DNA of 64,000 bases, from positions 1 to 64,000 of the forward strand of contig NZ_JABBFW010000019.1 in NCBI RefSeq assembly GCF_012927045.1, written 5' to 3'. A program made the translations under genes and the position numbers. Of the stretch, positions 37,274 to 46,666 are shown one piece after another. The notes beneath the pieces are model-generated. The model saw only the letters and a list, made by a program, of their open reading frames with translations, was not told the origin of the DNA and did no database searches. Position 1 is the first letter of the stretch. The number at the start of each line of letters is the position of its first letter. The stretch is from Azohydromonas caseinilytica. GTDB taxonomy: Bacteria > Pseudomonadota > Gammaproteobacteria > Burkholderiales > Burkholderiaceae_C.

Positions 37274-38221
37274 ATGCGCATTCTACTCACCGGTGCCAAC
37301 GGGTTTCTGGGTGGATATTGCGCCGCCCGGTTGCGAGAGGTCGGCCACCAGGTCACGACCACCGATCTCGCCGGCCCCATGGATTTGCGCGGCGACCTGG
37401 CGGATGCCCATTTCACCCGCCAATTGCCCGTGGTGGACGCGGTGGTGCACGCGGCGGCCGTTCAATATGTATCCCCGAATTTGCCGCTGCTCGGCCGCGT
37501 GGGCTGGTTCAGGCGCAACAATATCGAGGCGACCCAGCGGCTGGTGGACCGTTACCGTGACGAAGACACCCATTTCGTCAATATCGGCACCAGCATGATG
37601 TACGCGCAAAACGGCGCGCCGCAGTACGGCACCGACAGCCTCATGCAGGGTCAGGGCGTCTACAGCCATTCCAAGCTGGCGGCGCAGGGCTTCGTGGAAC
37701 AGGGCATGGCGCGCTGGGCCACGGTGATCCCTTGCATCATCGGCGGCCCCGGGCGCGAAGGGCTGTTCCGCAATTTCGTGCGCGCCATCGCCCGCGGCCG
37801 GCCGGTGCTGGTGCCCGGCCGGGCCGACCATCCCGTGGCCATGGTGCATGTCGAGGACGTGGCACGGCTGGTGGACACCGTGGTGCGGCAACGCGCGCGC
37901 GGCTTCTACAACGCCGCCGCGCCCAGGCCGCTGTCCATCAACGACTGGGTGCGGGAGATCCAGCAGGAAATCAGCGCGCCGCCGGCGCGCATCGTGCACC
38001 TGCCCCTGAAGCCGCTGCAGTGGCTGGCGGCGCTGAGCGGCTGGCGCCTGCTGGCGCGCGAGCAGGTGCTGATGCTGACCTGGCCGCATGTGCTCGATAT
38101 AGACCGCTCCCTGGCCCTGGGCTGGCAGCCCCGCCACGACAACGCCCTCATCGCGCGCCATATCGCGCGCCACATTTACGGCAGCGAGTTTCAGCCTGTC
38201 CGTGCAGGAGCCCGCCATTAA
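37274..38221 (+). CDS. NAD-dependent epimerase/dehydratase (extended SDR)
   Basis: A 315-residue extended short-chain dehydrogenase. The Rossmann motif GANGFLGG is at 7-14, the active-site Y130-x-x-x-K134 (YSHSK) is intact, and a catalytic Ser/Thr region lies before it (NIGTSMMYA). The C-terminal part matches sugar-nucleotide epimerases. Its place between a small flippase gene and a UbiA-like gene suggests epimerisation of a lipid-linked or nucleotide pentose. It is 10 bp after the transporter gene and nearly touches the next one. Confidence 0.88.
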   Translation: MRILLTGANGFLGGYCAARLREVGHQVTTTDLAGPMDLRGDLADAHFTRQLPVVDAVVHAAAVQYVSPNLPLLGRVGWFRRNNIEATQRLVDRYRDEDTHFVNIGTSMMYAQNGAPQYGTDSLMQGQGVYSHSKLAAQGFVEQGMARWATVIPCIIGGPGREGLFRNFVRAIARGRPVLVPGRADHPVAMVHVEDVARLVDTVVRQRARGFYNAAAPRPLSINDWVREIQQEISAPPARIVHLPLKPLQWLAALSGWRLLAREQVLMLTWPHVLDIDRSLALGWQPRHDNALIARHIARHIYGSEFQPVRAGARH

Positions 38222-38228
38222 ATCCGCC

Positions 38229-39689
38229 ATGAATACCGCGGAGGCGGCCGCAGCGCCTTCCCTGCCGCTTTACGTCGATCTCGACGGCACGCTCATCGCC
38301 ACCGACCTGCTGCATGAATCGGTGTTGCGGCTGGTGCGCAGCGACCCGCTGGCCTTGCTGAACCTGCCGCGCTGGCTGTTGCAGGGCAAGGCGCAGCTCA
38401 AGCATGAGATCGCGCAGCGGGTGGAGCTCGACGTCAGCAGCCTGCCCTACCGCGAAGAGGTGCTTGAGCTGATTCGCGAGGCGCGCGCCGAAGGCCGGCG
38501 CGTGGTATTGGCCACGGCCTCCAACCTGAAATTTGCGCAGGCCGTGGCCCAGCACCTCGGCCTGTTCGATGCCGTGCTGGCTTCGGACGGGCACAGCAAC
38601 ATGAGCGGCGCGCGCAAGCTGGCCGCCATTCGTGAAGACGCGCGCGCCCATGGCGATCAATTCGCGTATGTGGGCGACCAGCCCGTGGATTTGCCCATCT
38701 GGCGTGAAACCTCGGAAGCGCTGCTCATCACCCGCTCGGCCGCGCTCGAATCCTCGGCGCGCGCGGTGGCGCCCGTGACCTGCGTCATCCGCCCGCCGCG
38801 TGCCCGGCTGATGGACGTGCTGTACGGGCTGCGGCTGCACCAGTGGCTCAAGAATCTGTTGATCGCCCTGCCCTTGCTGCCGATCCTGCCGTCGGCCTCG
38901 CAATTGGGCACCGCCGCGCTGTTGCACGTGCCGCTGGCCATGCTGGCCTTTTCCCTGATGGCCTCCGCCATTTACGTGGTCAACGACCTGCTGGACCTGG
39001 AGGCGGACCGGCGCCATGTGCGCAAGCGCCACCGTCCTTTTGCCAGCGGGCTGATTTCCATTCCCAGCGCTTTGGGCATGAGCGCCGCCCTGTTCATCGG
39101 TTCGGTGGGGCTGTCGCTGGGCCTGCTGCCCGGGCGATTCACGCTGTGCCTGCTGGTCTACATGGGATTGAGCCTGTCCTATTCGCTGCGGCTCAAACGG
39201 CGGGCGGTGGTGGACGTGTGCGTGCTGGCCCTGCTCTATACCCTGCGCATCGTCGCCGGCGCGATGGCGCTGGGCGTGCCGCTGTCGCTGTGGATGTTCA
39301 GTTTCTCGGTGTTCCTGTTTCTCAGCCTGGCCTTTGCCAAGCGCTACGTCGAAATCGCCATGACGCTGCCCACCGATACCGCGGCCTTGCGCTCGCGCGG
39401 CTACCTGATCGGTGACCAGACCTTCGTCATCGCCGCCGGCGCCGCCGCGGGGCAGCTGGCCGTGGTGGTGCTGCTGCTCTACCTGAACGACCCCCTCACC
39501 GCCCAGCGTTTCAAGCATCCGCAGTACTTGTGGGCCCTGGGCCCGATCCTGCTGTTCTGGCTGCTGCGCCTGTGGCTGAAGGCGAACCGGCGCCGCCTGC
39601 ATGACGACCCGGTGGTGTTCGCGGCGCGGGACTGGGTCAGCCGGGTGTTCGTGCTGGTTGCCATCGGGCTGATCTGGCTCAGCGCCTGA
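38229..39689 (+). CDS. HAD phosphatase-UbiA prenyltransferase fusion (polyprenyl-phosphate phosphoribosyltransferase-like)
   Basis: A 486-residue two-domain protein. Residues ~1-185 are a HAD-type phosphatase (D17-L-D19-G-T-L; GDQPVDLPIW near 150). Residues ~195-486 are a UbiA-type membrane prenyltransferase with about eight helices and the NDLLDLEADRRH motif at ~252-263. UbiA relatives of this type attach 5-phosphoribose to a polyprenyl phosphate, and the HAD domain could remove the 5-phosphate, giving polyprenyl-phospho-ribose. A GTG at 38202 is an alternative start overlapping the previous gene; the ATG at 38229 is chosen because it starts just after that gene's stop. Confidence 0.85.
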   Translation: MNTAEAAAAPSLPLYVDLDGTLIATDLLHESVLRLVRSDPLALLNLPRWLLQGKAQLKHEIAQRVELDVSSLPYREEVLELIREARAEGRRVVLATASNLKFAQAVAQHLGLFDAVLASDGHSNMSGARKLAAIREDARAHGDQFAYVGDQPVDLPIWRETSEALLITRSAALESSARAVAPVTCVIRPPRARLMDVLYGLRLHQWLKNLLIALPLLPILPSASQLGTAALLHVPLAMLAFSLMASAIYVVNDLLDLEADRRHVRKRHRPFASGLISIPSALGMSAALFIGSVGLSLGLLPGRFTLCLLVYMGLSLSYSLRLKRRAVVDVCVLALLYTLRIVAGAMALGVPLSLWMFSFSVFLFLSLAFAKRYVEIAMTLPTDTAALRSRGYLIGDQTFVIAAGAAAGQLAVVVLLLYLNDPLTAQRFKHPQYLWALGPILLFWLLRLWLKANRRRLHDDPVVFAARDWVSRVFVLVAIGLIWLSA

Positions 39690-39709
39690 GCTTTGCATTG
39701 GCTCCGGGC

Positions 39710-41353
39710 ATGAGCAGCACCTGCGTCACGGAACACCCGCCCCGACACGGCCGGTCGGCAGCGACCCCGGTCATCGTCCTGGCCCTGCTGCTGTTTCCGG
39801 TGCTGTCCGGAGACCACCAGGGGTTCGAAGGCGACGGCTTGGCCATGCTGTTCGGCATGAGCCAGTTCGACAGCCTGGGACGCGCCGGCGTGTACCGCTA
39901 CCACTGGCAGCCGCTGTCCTACGAGCTGCTGTCCGCGCTGTACCCGCTGCTGGACCGGCCCTTTTCCCTGGCTTATGTCGCCCAGCTTTTCGGCGGCGCG
40001 GCCCTGGCGCTGCTGTATCTGCTGCTCACCCGGATCTTCAAGGGCGTGGCCTATGCCCGCGGCCTGGCCCTGGCACTGACGCTGTGCCTGACCGAACTCT
40101 GGGTCACGACGCTGTATTTCAATACCACGGCCCTGGCCCTGCCGTTCATCACCGCGGGGCTGCTGCTGGCCCACCGGGCCGACAGCTCCCGAAGGCCGGC
40201 GTTCACCATGGTGCTGGCCGGCATGGCCACGGGGCTGGGCTGCCTGTTCCGGCTGGATTTCCTGGCCATGATCCCTGCCGCCCTCGTGCTGCAGGCCTTC
40301 TGGACCAGCCACAACCCGATCCGGCGCGCCCTGCTGCTCATCGCCGGCGGCATTCTGGTCGCCCTGGCTTTTCTGGCCTGGCAACCGGATTTCATCCAGG
40401 AGGCCGCCGCGATCCTGCGGCTTTATGGCCAGGGCGAGCATGACGTCAATCTGCTCTACCGCCTGAAAATCATCCTGTTTTCCATGGGGCCGGCACTGGT
40501 GGTGCTGCCGCTGCTGTGGTGGGCCTGCCACCAGCCGGGGCCTGGCCTATTGGACAAAAGGCAGACGCGACTTTGGATTCTGCTGGGCCTGGCCCTGCTC
40601 CCCACACTGGCCCCATTGAAGAATCTCTACTCCGGCAAATACCTGATCCCGTTCTTTCTGTGCCTGGTCGTCGCGCTGGCCCAGGCGCTGGCGCGGGCCG
40701 CTCAAGGCCGGTCACGCTCCCAGCCCCAGGCATTGATGGATTCCACGCTGCGCACGGGCGTCACCTTTTCACTGGGCATTTTGGCCGGCCTGCTGTTGTT
40801 CGGCATTCCCGCTCCCAGTTCGCTGAAACAGCGCCCATTGACCGCCTGGGCCGAAAGCCCCCTGATCGTCGGCACCCATGACGGCGCCCGCTCCGCCGGG
40901 GCGTACTTGAGTTTCCTGAAGCAGATCGAGAATTTCGAGGTCCCGCAAAACAGCGTGCTTTTCTACAAGCAGCTGGCCGAATTGGTGAACGGCTGCCAGT
41001 CCGATTTGACGGTGGTGATGTCACCCGTGCCCCGTTTCGGGCAGAACGTCTGGAGCTGGGGCTGGCTGCCGCTGTACCTGACCCAGTCCGACTGGCAATT
41101 GCTGGAATACGACGCCGGCAAGGAGGCGCGGCTGCGGCACCCGGTATCGGGCCGCCAGGTCCGCATCCTGAGCAGCGATCAACGTGCCGCAGTCAAAACC
41201 CCCGGCGTGCTGGACCTGGGCTTGATCGGCAACCGGGAGGACTATGCCTTCTGGAGTGCCGGCCTGAGCTGGCTGCATCATCCAGCCACACAGGCAATTT
41301 GCATGCGCCCGGCGTCTGCGTTGCCATCCAGCACAGCAACATCGGCCCGCTGA
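39710..41353 (+). CDS. multi-spanning membrane protein, probable GT-C glycosyltransferase
   Basis: A 547-residue protein with about ten hydrophobic helices followed by a ~150-residue soluble C-terminus. An acidic first external loop (GDHQGFEGDG, residues ~38-47) fits the acidic loop used for catalysis by GT-C enzymes that take lipid-phosphate sugars. No named family was recognised with confidence. As the last gene of this four-gene plus-strand set it could use the lipid-linked sugar made upstream. The ATG at 39710 is preferred to a TTG at 39698. It is convergent with the acetyltransferase gene. Confidence 0.65.
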   Translation: MSSTCVTEHPPRHGRSAATPVIVLALLLFPVLSGDHQGFEGDGLAMLFGMSQFDSLGRAGVYRYHWQPLSYELLSALYPLLDRPFSLAYVAQLFGGAALALLYLLLTRIFKGVAYARGLALALTLCLTELWVTTLYFNTTALALPFITAGLLLAHRADSSRRPAFTMVLAGMATGLGCLFRLDFLAMIPAALVLQAFWTSHNPIRRALLLIAGGILVALAFLAWQPDFIQEAAAILRLYGQGEHDVNLLYRLKIILFSMGPALVVLPLLWWACHQPGPGLLDKRQTRLWILLGLALLPTLAPLKNLYSGKYLIPFFLCLVVALAQALARAAQGRSRSQPQALMDSTLRTGVTFSLGILAGLLLFGIPAPSSLKQRPLTAWAESPLIVGTHDGARSAGAYLSFLKQIENFEVPQNSVLFYKQLAELVNGCQSDLTVVMSPVPRFGQNVWSWGWLPLYLTQSDWQLLEYDAGKEARLRHPVSGRQVRILSSDQRAAVKTPGVLDLGLIGNREDYAFWSAGLSWLHHPATQAICMRPASALPSSTATSAR

Positions 41354-41387
41354 CCGAAAGCGACGTTGAATCAGACCCGGTCGGGTT

Positions 41388-41843
41388 TCAAACCAATTCC
41401 GCCGCCGAAATATCTTCCTTGGCGTCCACCACCTTCTTGCCGGCGATCCGGACCACGCGGGCCGGAATGCCGACCACGGTGGCGTCGTCCGGCACATCCT
41501 TGACGACCACCGCATTGGCGCCGATGCGCACCCGGTTGCCGATGCGGATCGCGCCGATGATCTTGGCGCCGGCGCCAATTTGCACGTCATCGCCGATGAC
41601 CGCCCCGCCCCCTTTGCCGCCGGCAATGGTGACCTGATGCCGGATCTTGCAGCGCTGGCCCACTTTCACCCGCTTCCCCATCATGATTCCCTGGCGGTGG
41701 CCGAAGGACACACCCGGCCCGATGTCGGCCTGGTAGGGAATGGAGGCATGGAAGAAGAACCGAATCATCAATTCGATCAGCTTGGGCAAAACAGGAATCT
41801 TTTTCAGGTAAAGGTAGTGCGACAAGTAGTAGAGCTTTTCCAT
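41388..41843 (-). CDS. hexapeptide-repeat acetyltransferase (CysE/WcaB-like)
   Basis: A 151-residue left-handed beta-helix acyltransferase. After an N-terminal helical part (1-40) the chain shows repeating [LIV]-G-x-x units (VSFGHRQGIMMGKRVKVGQ, VIGDDVQIGAGAKIIGAIRIGN) and the closing VPDDATVVGIPARVV typical of serine-acetyltransferase-like sugar O-acetyltransferases. It probably acetylates the polysaccharide or a precursor. It is last in the minus-strand eps run, 50 bp after a sulfotransferase gene. Confidence 0.88.
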   Translation of the reverse strand: MEKLYYLSHYLYLKKIPVLPKLIELMIRFFFHASIPYQADIGPGVSFGHRQGIMMGKRVKVGQRCKIRHQVTIAGGKGGGAVIGDDVQIGAGAKIIGAIRIGNRVRIGANAVVVKDVPDDATVVGIPARVVRIAGKKVVDAKEDISAAELV

Positions 41844-41893
41844 AGCGCACTCCTGAATTCACGAAACCTTGGCATCCATGGCCATATTCTCGG

Positions 41894-42853
41894 TCAGCGC
41901 GCAGGCTGCACTTTGAGCGAACCGGCCGGCGCAGCCGACGACGGTGCCTGCCAGCTGCCGGGTACGGCGGCCTCGCCCACGATGCCGGCCAATTGCCGAA
42001 TGCTCGGCTCGTAATAAGCCTGCAGCTGGTCGCGCATGGGCGCCGGCATGGCCGGATAACCTTGGCGGGCCTGGTTGAATTTCTTGTACAACCCCACCAG
42101 GCCCCGTTTCAGGCCGGGCCGGGCCCGCAATACGGGCTCCAGCATGTGGTTGAGTTTCAAGGCGTACCGGTGCAGCCCTTCGAAGCGGCTGGAGAAGGTG
42201 ACGTTGGCAGCCTGGAAGGTGTAGTCGTCAAAATAGGCGGCGTCGATGCCCAGGAAGACGCACAACTCCTTCATGAAGGCGCGCTCGTCGCACTGCAGTT
42301 CCTCATAAAACATGATGCGAATGCGGGCCGCGGGAAAGCGCTCCAAAAAAGGTTCCAGGTGCGGCGCGTAGCGGCCGAAATCCAGTACCTGCAGGAACCA
42401 GCGGCCAATACCCAGCTTTTCCGCCGGCACGCCCCGATCAAACTGCAGGCAGCGCTCCACATAATCTTCGAAGCTCAATTCGGCCGGCAATTCGAGCCGG
42501 GCCTTGTGGAAATTGAAGGAGGAATAAAGCCGGTCCACCGGGTTGCGCAGGATGAACAGCAGCTTCACCTCATCCTTCAACAGCGCCTGCATGCGCGGCG
42601 CCACGGTGCGGGACTCGCCCAGATAACCCGGCGAGGCCTCCATCACCACGCGCGCCTCGCGCGACTTGCAGTGCGCGAAGTAGGCGGCATAGGCCTCGGC
42701 GCTGCGCCCCGGATCGGCGCCATCGTCCTGGCGGAAGAAATCAGTCTCCTTGACCTTGGAGCCGCACACCTGGGGATGGGACAGCAGGTAAGTGAAGACC
42801 GAGGTGGTGCCCGCCTTCTCGGTACCGCCAATGATGAAGTTGGGCAGTGTCAT
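41894..42853 (-). CDS. sulfotransferase 1 (PAPS-dependent, Sulfotransfer_1-like)
   Basis: A 319-residue sulfotransferase. The 5'-phosphosulfate loop is GGTEKAGTTSVF at residues ~9-20, and the 3'-phosphate-binding segment FILRNPVDRLYSSF is near 105-118, both as in heparan-type and related carbohydrate sulfotransferases. A Pro/Ala-rich tail (~295-319) has no counterpart in the family. It would transfer sulfate from PAPS to a hydroxyl or amino group of the polysaccharide. The ATG at 42853 is chosen because homology begins at once; the frame is open far upstream without support. Gap to the preceding gene is 50 bp. Confidence 0.9.
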   Translation of the reverse strand: MTLPNFIIGGTEKAGTTSVFTYLLSHPQVCGSKVKETDFFRQDDGADPGRSAEAYAAYFAHCKSREARVVMEASPGYLGESRTVAPRMQALLKDEVKLLFILRNPVDRLYSSFNFHKARLELPAELSFEDYVERCLQFDRGVPAEKLGIGRWFLQVLDFGRYAPHLEPFLERFPAARIRIMFYEELQCDERAFMKELCVFLGIDAAYFDDYTFQAANVTFSSRFEGLHRYALKLNHMLEPVLRARPGLKRGLVGLYKKFNQARQGYPAMPAPMRDQLQAYYEPSIRQLAGIVGEAAVPGSWQAPSSAAPAGSLKVQPAR

Positions 42854-42903
42854 GAACGCTCCATGCAAGGTCCAGCCAGGAGGGGCCGCGCGGCCCGGAA
42901 GTC

Positions 42904-43884
42904 TCAATAGCGGTTGACGCGGTCCTGCGCCACCGCTTCCCGGGCGCGCAGCATGAAAGCGCGCACGCCGGCAGCGCGCTTGGTGTTCACCAGGTGCATG
43001 CGCGTCATGCGCGCCCAGTCCATCCACTTCAGGCAGCCGAGCCGCCAGGCCGCCGGGTCGGCATCGCCGCGCTGTTCCACCCGGTAGCCGGCGTCGTGCA
43101 GCATGCGGCCGGCCACGGCTTCGAGCTGCGCCACCGTGCCGCTGTTGAAGTAGGTGCGCCAACGCTCGGAGTTGCGCACCATCGCGCCGGTGCCGGCCTG
43201 GGCCGAGCTCGGGTCGAAGTAGCGCATGCGCGACTTCAGCACCTCGGCCGAGAACGGCAGCTCCAGGAAGTCGCACAGCTGCCGCATCCAGCGCTCCGGG
43301 TCGGCCGTGAGGTCCTCGTACTTCACCTCGGTATAGCGCGCGCCCAGCTGCCGTCCCTGCTCGCGCCCGGTGGCCACCGCCTTCTTCCAGCGCCAGATGG
43401 AGCGCAAGGGCGACAGGCTCCAGCGCCGGTGGAAGGACTGCGCGCAATCGCGGCCGTCGCGCAGCACATGCACGAAGCGCGCGTCCGGAAAGGCCCGGCC
43501 CAGCAGCGCCAGGTGCTGCACGTACATCGGCGTCTTGTCGCCCCAGCGTGCCTTGCCCTCGCGCCGGGCCATGTGCAGGTAGACCCGGGCCATGGCCTCG
43601 GCGGCATGGCCGGCACCGGCGAGCTCGTCGTCGCCGATGAGCACGGGCTGATCCCCGTTTTCGCGCCAGAAGGCCTTGCTGCGCCCCAGCTCGTGCGCGA
43701 GCGCCTTCAACCCGTCGCCCGCCAGCGCCTGGGGCGTGCCGTACTTGTGCAGCAGGCTGGGCAGCACCCGGGTTTCACGCGGCAGCATGTACAGGGCGGG
43801 ATGGTTGCCCAGCGCATCGGCCAGCATGGTCGTGCCCGACCCGTTGACCCCGACCACGAACACCGGACCCGCTTCGGACTTCAT
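42904..43884 (-). CDS. sulfotransferase 2 (Sulfotransfer_3-like)
   Basis: A 326-residue sulfotransferase with the PAPS 5' loop VGVNGSGTTMLADAL at ~11-25 and the 3'-phosphate segment FVHVLRDGRDCAQSF at ~145-159. It differs in sequence from the other four sulfotransferases here, so it is probably not a recent duplicate. GGGGG lies just before the ATG at 43884. The start codon overlaps the stop of the flippase gene (ATGA), indicating translational coupling. Codon use is very GC-rich, like the core genome. Confidence 0.92.
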   Translation of the reverse strand: MKSEAGPVFVVGVNGSGTTMLADALGNHPALYMLPRETRVLPSLLHKYGTPQALAGDGLKALAHELGRSKAFWRENGDQPVLIGDDELAGAGHAAEAMARVYLHMARREGKARWGDKTPMYVQHLALLGRAFPDARFVHVLRDGRDCAQSFHRRWSLSPLRSIWRWKKAVATGREQGRQLGARYTEVKYEDLTADPERWMRQLCDFLELPFSAEVLKSRMRYFDPSSAQAGTGAMVRNSERWRTYFNSGTVAQLEAVAGRMLHDAGYRVEQRGDADPAAWRLGCLKWMDWARMTRMHLVNTKRAAGVRAFMLRAREAVAQDRVNRY

Positions 43885-45443
43885 GCCACCCCCTTGCGAT
43901 CGACATACACCAGCGCGCGCAGCCAGGTCGCCAGCCGCCCCTTGAGCAGGCCCGACATGATCGTGAACTCGCTCTCGCGCAGCGGCTTGCACAGCACCAT
44001 GGCGCCGGCCGTGAAGAGCCCCAGCATCACCAGGGCCACCCAGGGCCCCAGCAGGGCATGCAAGGCCGCGGCCAGCAGCACGGCCACCGCCATGGCGACG
44101 GTGATGCGGCCCAGCGCGTGCAGGTCATAGGCAAGCCGGATGCCCTGCCGCCGCAGCCACCAGATCGCGAAGCTGTTCTTGATGCCATGCGTGATCGCGA
44201 TGCCGGCAGCCACACCGGACATGCCGTAGGGGCTGCCCAGCGCCACGCCCAGCGGCACCAGCAGGAACAGCAGGCTCTGCGCGCGCAGCTGCTGCGTCAG
44301 ACCATAGAGTTGCATGCACATCGAGATGGTCTGGCCCTGCGTGGTGGCACCCAGCCCCAGCAGCATCAGCAGCAGCACCAGGCCCGTGTCGGTGAAGCGG
44401 CCGCCGCTGGCATGCGCCAGCAGCGCCTCGCCGCTGACGCCCACCGCCGCCAGCCACACCACCAGCACCATCAGGTTGGCCTTCCACAGCAGCTCCAGCA
44501 CGCCAATGACGGTTTCGTGCTCACCCTGGGCATGGCGCGCGGCCAGCACCGGACGCACGATGCTGCCCAGCACCTGGGTCGGCATGTAGCGGCCCACCAT
44601 CAGCAGCAGCTGCTGGATGAAGGCAAACATGCCGGCGGCTTCCAGGCCCAGGAAGCGCGCCACCAGCAGCCGCAGCGCGCCGATGCTGGCCGTGGCCTGC
44701 AGCAGGTTCACGCCGGTCATGTGCCAGGCGAAATTCAGCACCTCGCCGAAGCCGGTCGAGGCCGGCGGGCCTTCGGGAATCTCGTGCACCTTGCCCCAGA
44801 GCGCCCACAGCGCGGCCACGAGAAACGCCATGGCGATGGCCGCATCGAGCAGCAGCAGGTGCGGCAGGCTCAGCGCATCCCAGCCCATCAGCACGCCCAC
44901 GCCGACGATGCGCACCAGCGGCATGGCCGCATGCAGCGACTGCGACCATTTCTGCTCCAGCAGCGACTCCAGCATCTCGCTGACGAAGCGGAAGGCCGGC
45001 ACGCTGCAGATGACGGCGATGGCGCCGAAGGCCGCGAGGCCGCCGCCGAGGTCGCGCGCCTCCACGCCCAGGAAGCGCGTCACGGCCGACCAGGCCAGCG
45101 CCAGCACCGCCGCCCAGCCCAGCAGCAGCGCCAGGCGCACCACCACCACGCCGCGCACGAACGGCAGCACTGCCTGGCGCGAGCCCGCCTGCGCCAGCAT
45201 GGGCAGGTAGCGGCGGGTGGCTTCGAGCAGGCCGAAGGAGCTCAGCGGCACCATCAGCTCGACCATGCCCCAGATCGACATGTAGGCGCCGTAGTCGCGC
45301 GCGGACAGCACGCGCACCAGCAGCAGCGTCAGCAGCAGGAAGGTCAGGGCCTGGGCGCCGCGGCCGACCAGGAAGTACAGCAGGGCCCGGCGCACCCGGG
45401 CGGCCGAGTAGCGGCCATGGCCGTGATGCTTGGCGCCGCCCAT
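43881..45443 (-). CDS. Wzx-type polysaccharide flippase (MATE/MVF fold)
   Basis: A 520-residue membrane protein with about twelve to fourteen hydrophobic helices. The start MGGAKHHGHGRY leads into RRALLYFLVGRGAQALTFLL, typical of oligosaccharide flippases. It should move undecaprenyl-diphosphate repeat units to the periplasmic face for polymerisation. ATGA overlaps link it to the sulfotransferase downstream, and TGATG links it to the glycosyltransferase upstream. No other classical Wzx gene is seen in the window. Confidence 0.9.
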   Translation of the reverse strand: MGGAKHHGHGRYSAARVRRALLYFLVGRGAQALTFLLLTLLLVRVLSARDYGAYMSIWGMVELMVPLSSFGLLEATRRYLPMLAQAGSRQAVLPFVRGVVVVRLALLLGWAAVLALAWSAVTRFLGVEARDLGGGLAAFGAIAVICSVPAFRFVSEMLESLLEQKWSQSLHAAMPLVRIVGVGVLMGWDALSLPHLLLLDAAIAMAFLVAALWALWGKVHEIPEGPPASTGFGEVLNFAWHMTGVNLLQATASIGALRLLVARFLGLEAAGMFAFIQQLLLMVGRYMPTQVLGSIVRPVLAARHAQGEHETVIGVLELLWKANLMVLVVWLAAVGVSGEALLAHASGGRFTDTGLVLLLMLLGLGATTQGQTISMCMQLYGLTQQLRAQSLLFLLVPLGVALGSPYGMSGVAAGIAITHGIKNSFAIWWLRRQGIRLAYDLHALGRITVAMAVAVLLAAALHALLGPWVALVMLGLFTAGAMVLCKPLRESEFTIMSGLLKGRLATWLRALVYVDRKGVA

Positions 45444-46663
45444 CAGCAGGCCGCTCCCTGCCCCACCAGGCGCCGGTAGGCGGCGTCCACCTGCTGCGCG
45501 ATCACGTCGTAGGTGCGGTGCCGCCGCACCCACTCCGGGCCGCGCGCGGCCATGGCCTGGGCGGCGGCCGGCTCGTCCAGCAGCCGGCAGATCTCGGCCG
45601 CGAAAGCCTCCTCGTCCCAGGCCACGCAGCGGCCCGCGCCGCTCTCTTCCATCACCAGCGACTGCTCGGGATGCTCATTGGCCACCACGCACTTGGCCAT
45701 GGCCAGGTACTCGATGAGCTTGGTCGGCGAGGTGGATTCGAGCACCGGAATGGGCTTGAACGGCGAGATGCAGACGTCGGCGCGCTGCACCCATTCCCAG
45801 GCCTGCTCCATGGGCAGGAAGCCGGTGATGGTCACGGCGTCCTGCAGCCCCAGCCGGGCGACCTCCGCTTCCAGGGCCTGGCGGTCGGCGGCCGTCTGCC
45901 CCTCGCCCACGAAGGCCATCGAGGCGCGCGGGTAGCGCTGGCGCACCAGCTGCAGCACCCGCAGCAGGAATTCCGGGCTGCGGATGCGCAGGATGATGCC
46001 CAGGTGCAGCAGCAGCGGCGCCTCGCGCGAGGGCGGGCGGGCGTCCGTGGGGACGCCGACCTTGTCGGCCCGGATGCCCATGGGCACCGGCGAGAGGCGC
46101 GCGGGGTCGATGCCGCGCGCGGCCACGTCGCGCCGCATGCGCTCGCTCTGCACGAACACATGGTCGGCCGCGGGCAGGATGGCGCGGTACAGGGTGGCCT
46201 GCATCAGCCGGCCCTTCAGGCGCAGCAGCCAGCGGTAGCGCGCCCGCGGGTTCTGCGCCAGCTGCAGCTTGGACTCGGCCAGCGGGTAGGACATCCAGAA
46301 CACGAACTTGGCCTTGGTGAGCCGCGCCGCCAAGGCCGCCACCAGCCCGGCGAAGAACTTGTCGCGCACCTGGATGACGTGGTAGCCGCGCCGCGCCAGC
46401 CCCAGGATGCGCAGGTCGTTGAGCAGGCCCTTGAGGTTGCGCGAGACGCGGCCCAGCAGCCCGTCGCCCGCGGCATTGCGCGCCAGGAACACCCGGCTGC
46501 CGAGCCACTGCGTTTCGGCGCCGATGTCCGGGCTGGCCGAGGCCACGTCCATCACCCAGTCGATGGTGTAGCCCCGCGCCACCAGCTGCCTGGCGAACAG
46601 CTCGACCACGTCGACCCGGTACGGCGGAAAGGTGTCTTCCGTGATGTAGAGCAGCTTGAGCAT
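45443..46663 (-). CDS. GT4-family glycosyltransferase
   Basis: A 406-residue GT-B enzyme. The N-terminal domain starts LLYITEDTFPPYRVDVVELFARQL, and the C-terminal donor-binding domain contains the signature PVLESTSPTKLIEYLAMAKCVVA with the conserved E-x7-E spacing around residues 305-325. Retaining transfer from a nucleotide sugar to the lipid-linked repeat unit is expected; donor and acceptor are not readable. It overlaps the flippase start by one base (TGATG) and follows a sulfotransferase by 3 bp. Confidence 0.92.
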   Translation of the reverse strand: MLKLLYITEDTFPPYRVDVVELFARQLVARGYTIDWVMDVASASPDIGAETQWLGSRVFLARNAAGDGLLGRVSRNLKGLLNDLRILGLARRGYHVIQVRDKFFAGLVAALAARLTKAKFVFWMSYPLAESKLQLAQNPRARYRWLLRLKGRLMQATLYRAILPAADHVFVQSERMRRDVAARGIDPARLSPVPMGIRADKVGVPTDARPPSREAPLLLHLGIILRIRSPEFLLRVLQLVRQRYPRASMAFVGEGQTAADRQALEAEVARLGLQDAVTITGFLPMEQAWEWVQRADVCISPFKPIPVLESTSPTKLIEYLAMAKCVVANEHPEQSLVMEESGAGRCVAWDEEAFAAEICRLLDEPAAAQAMAARGPEWVRRHRTYDVIAQQVDAAYRRLVGQGAAC

Positions 46664-46666
46664 GGA

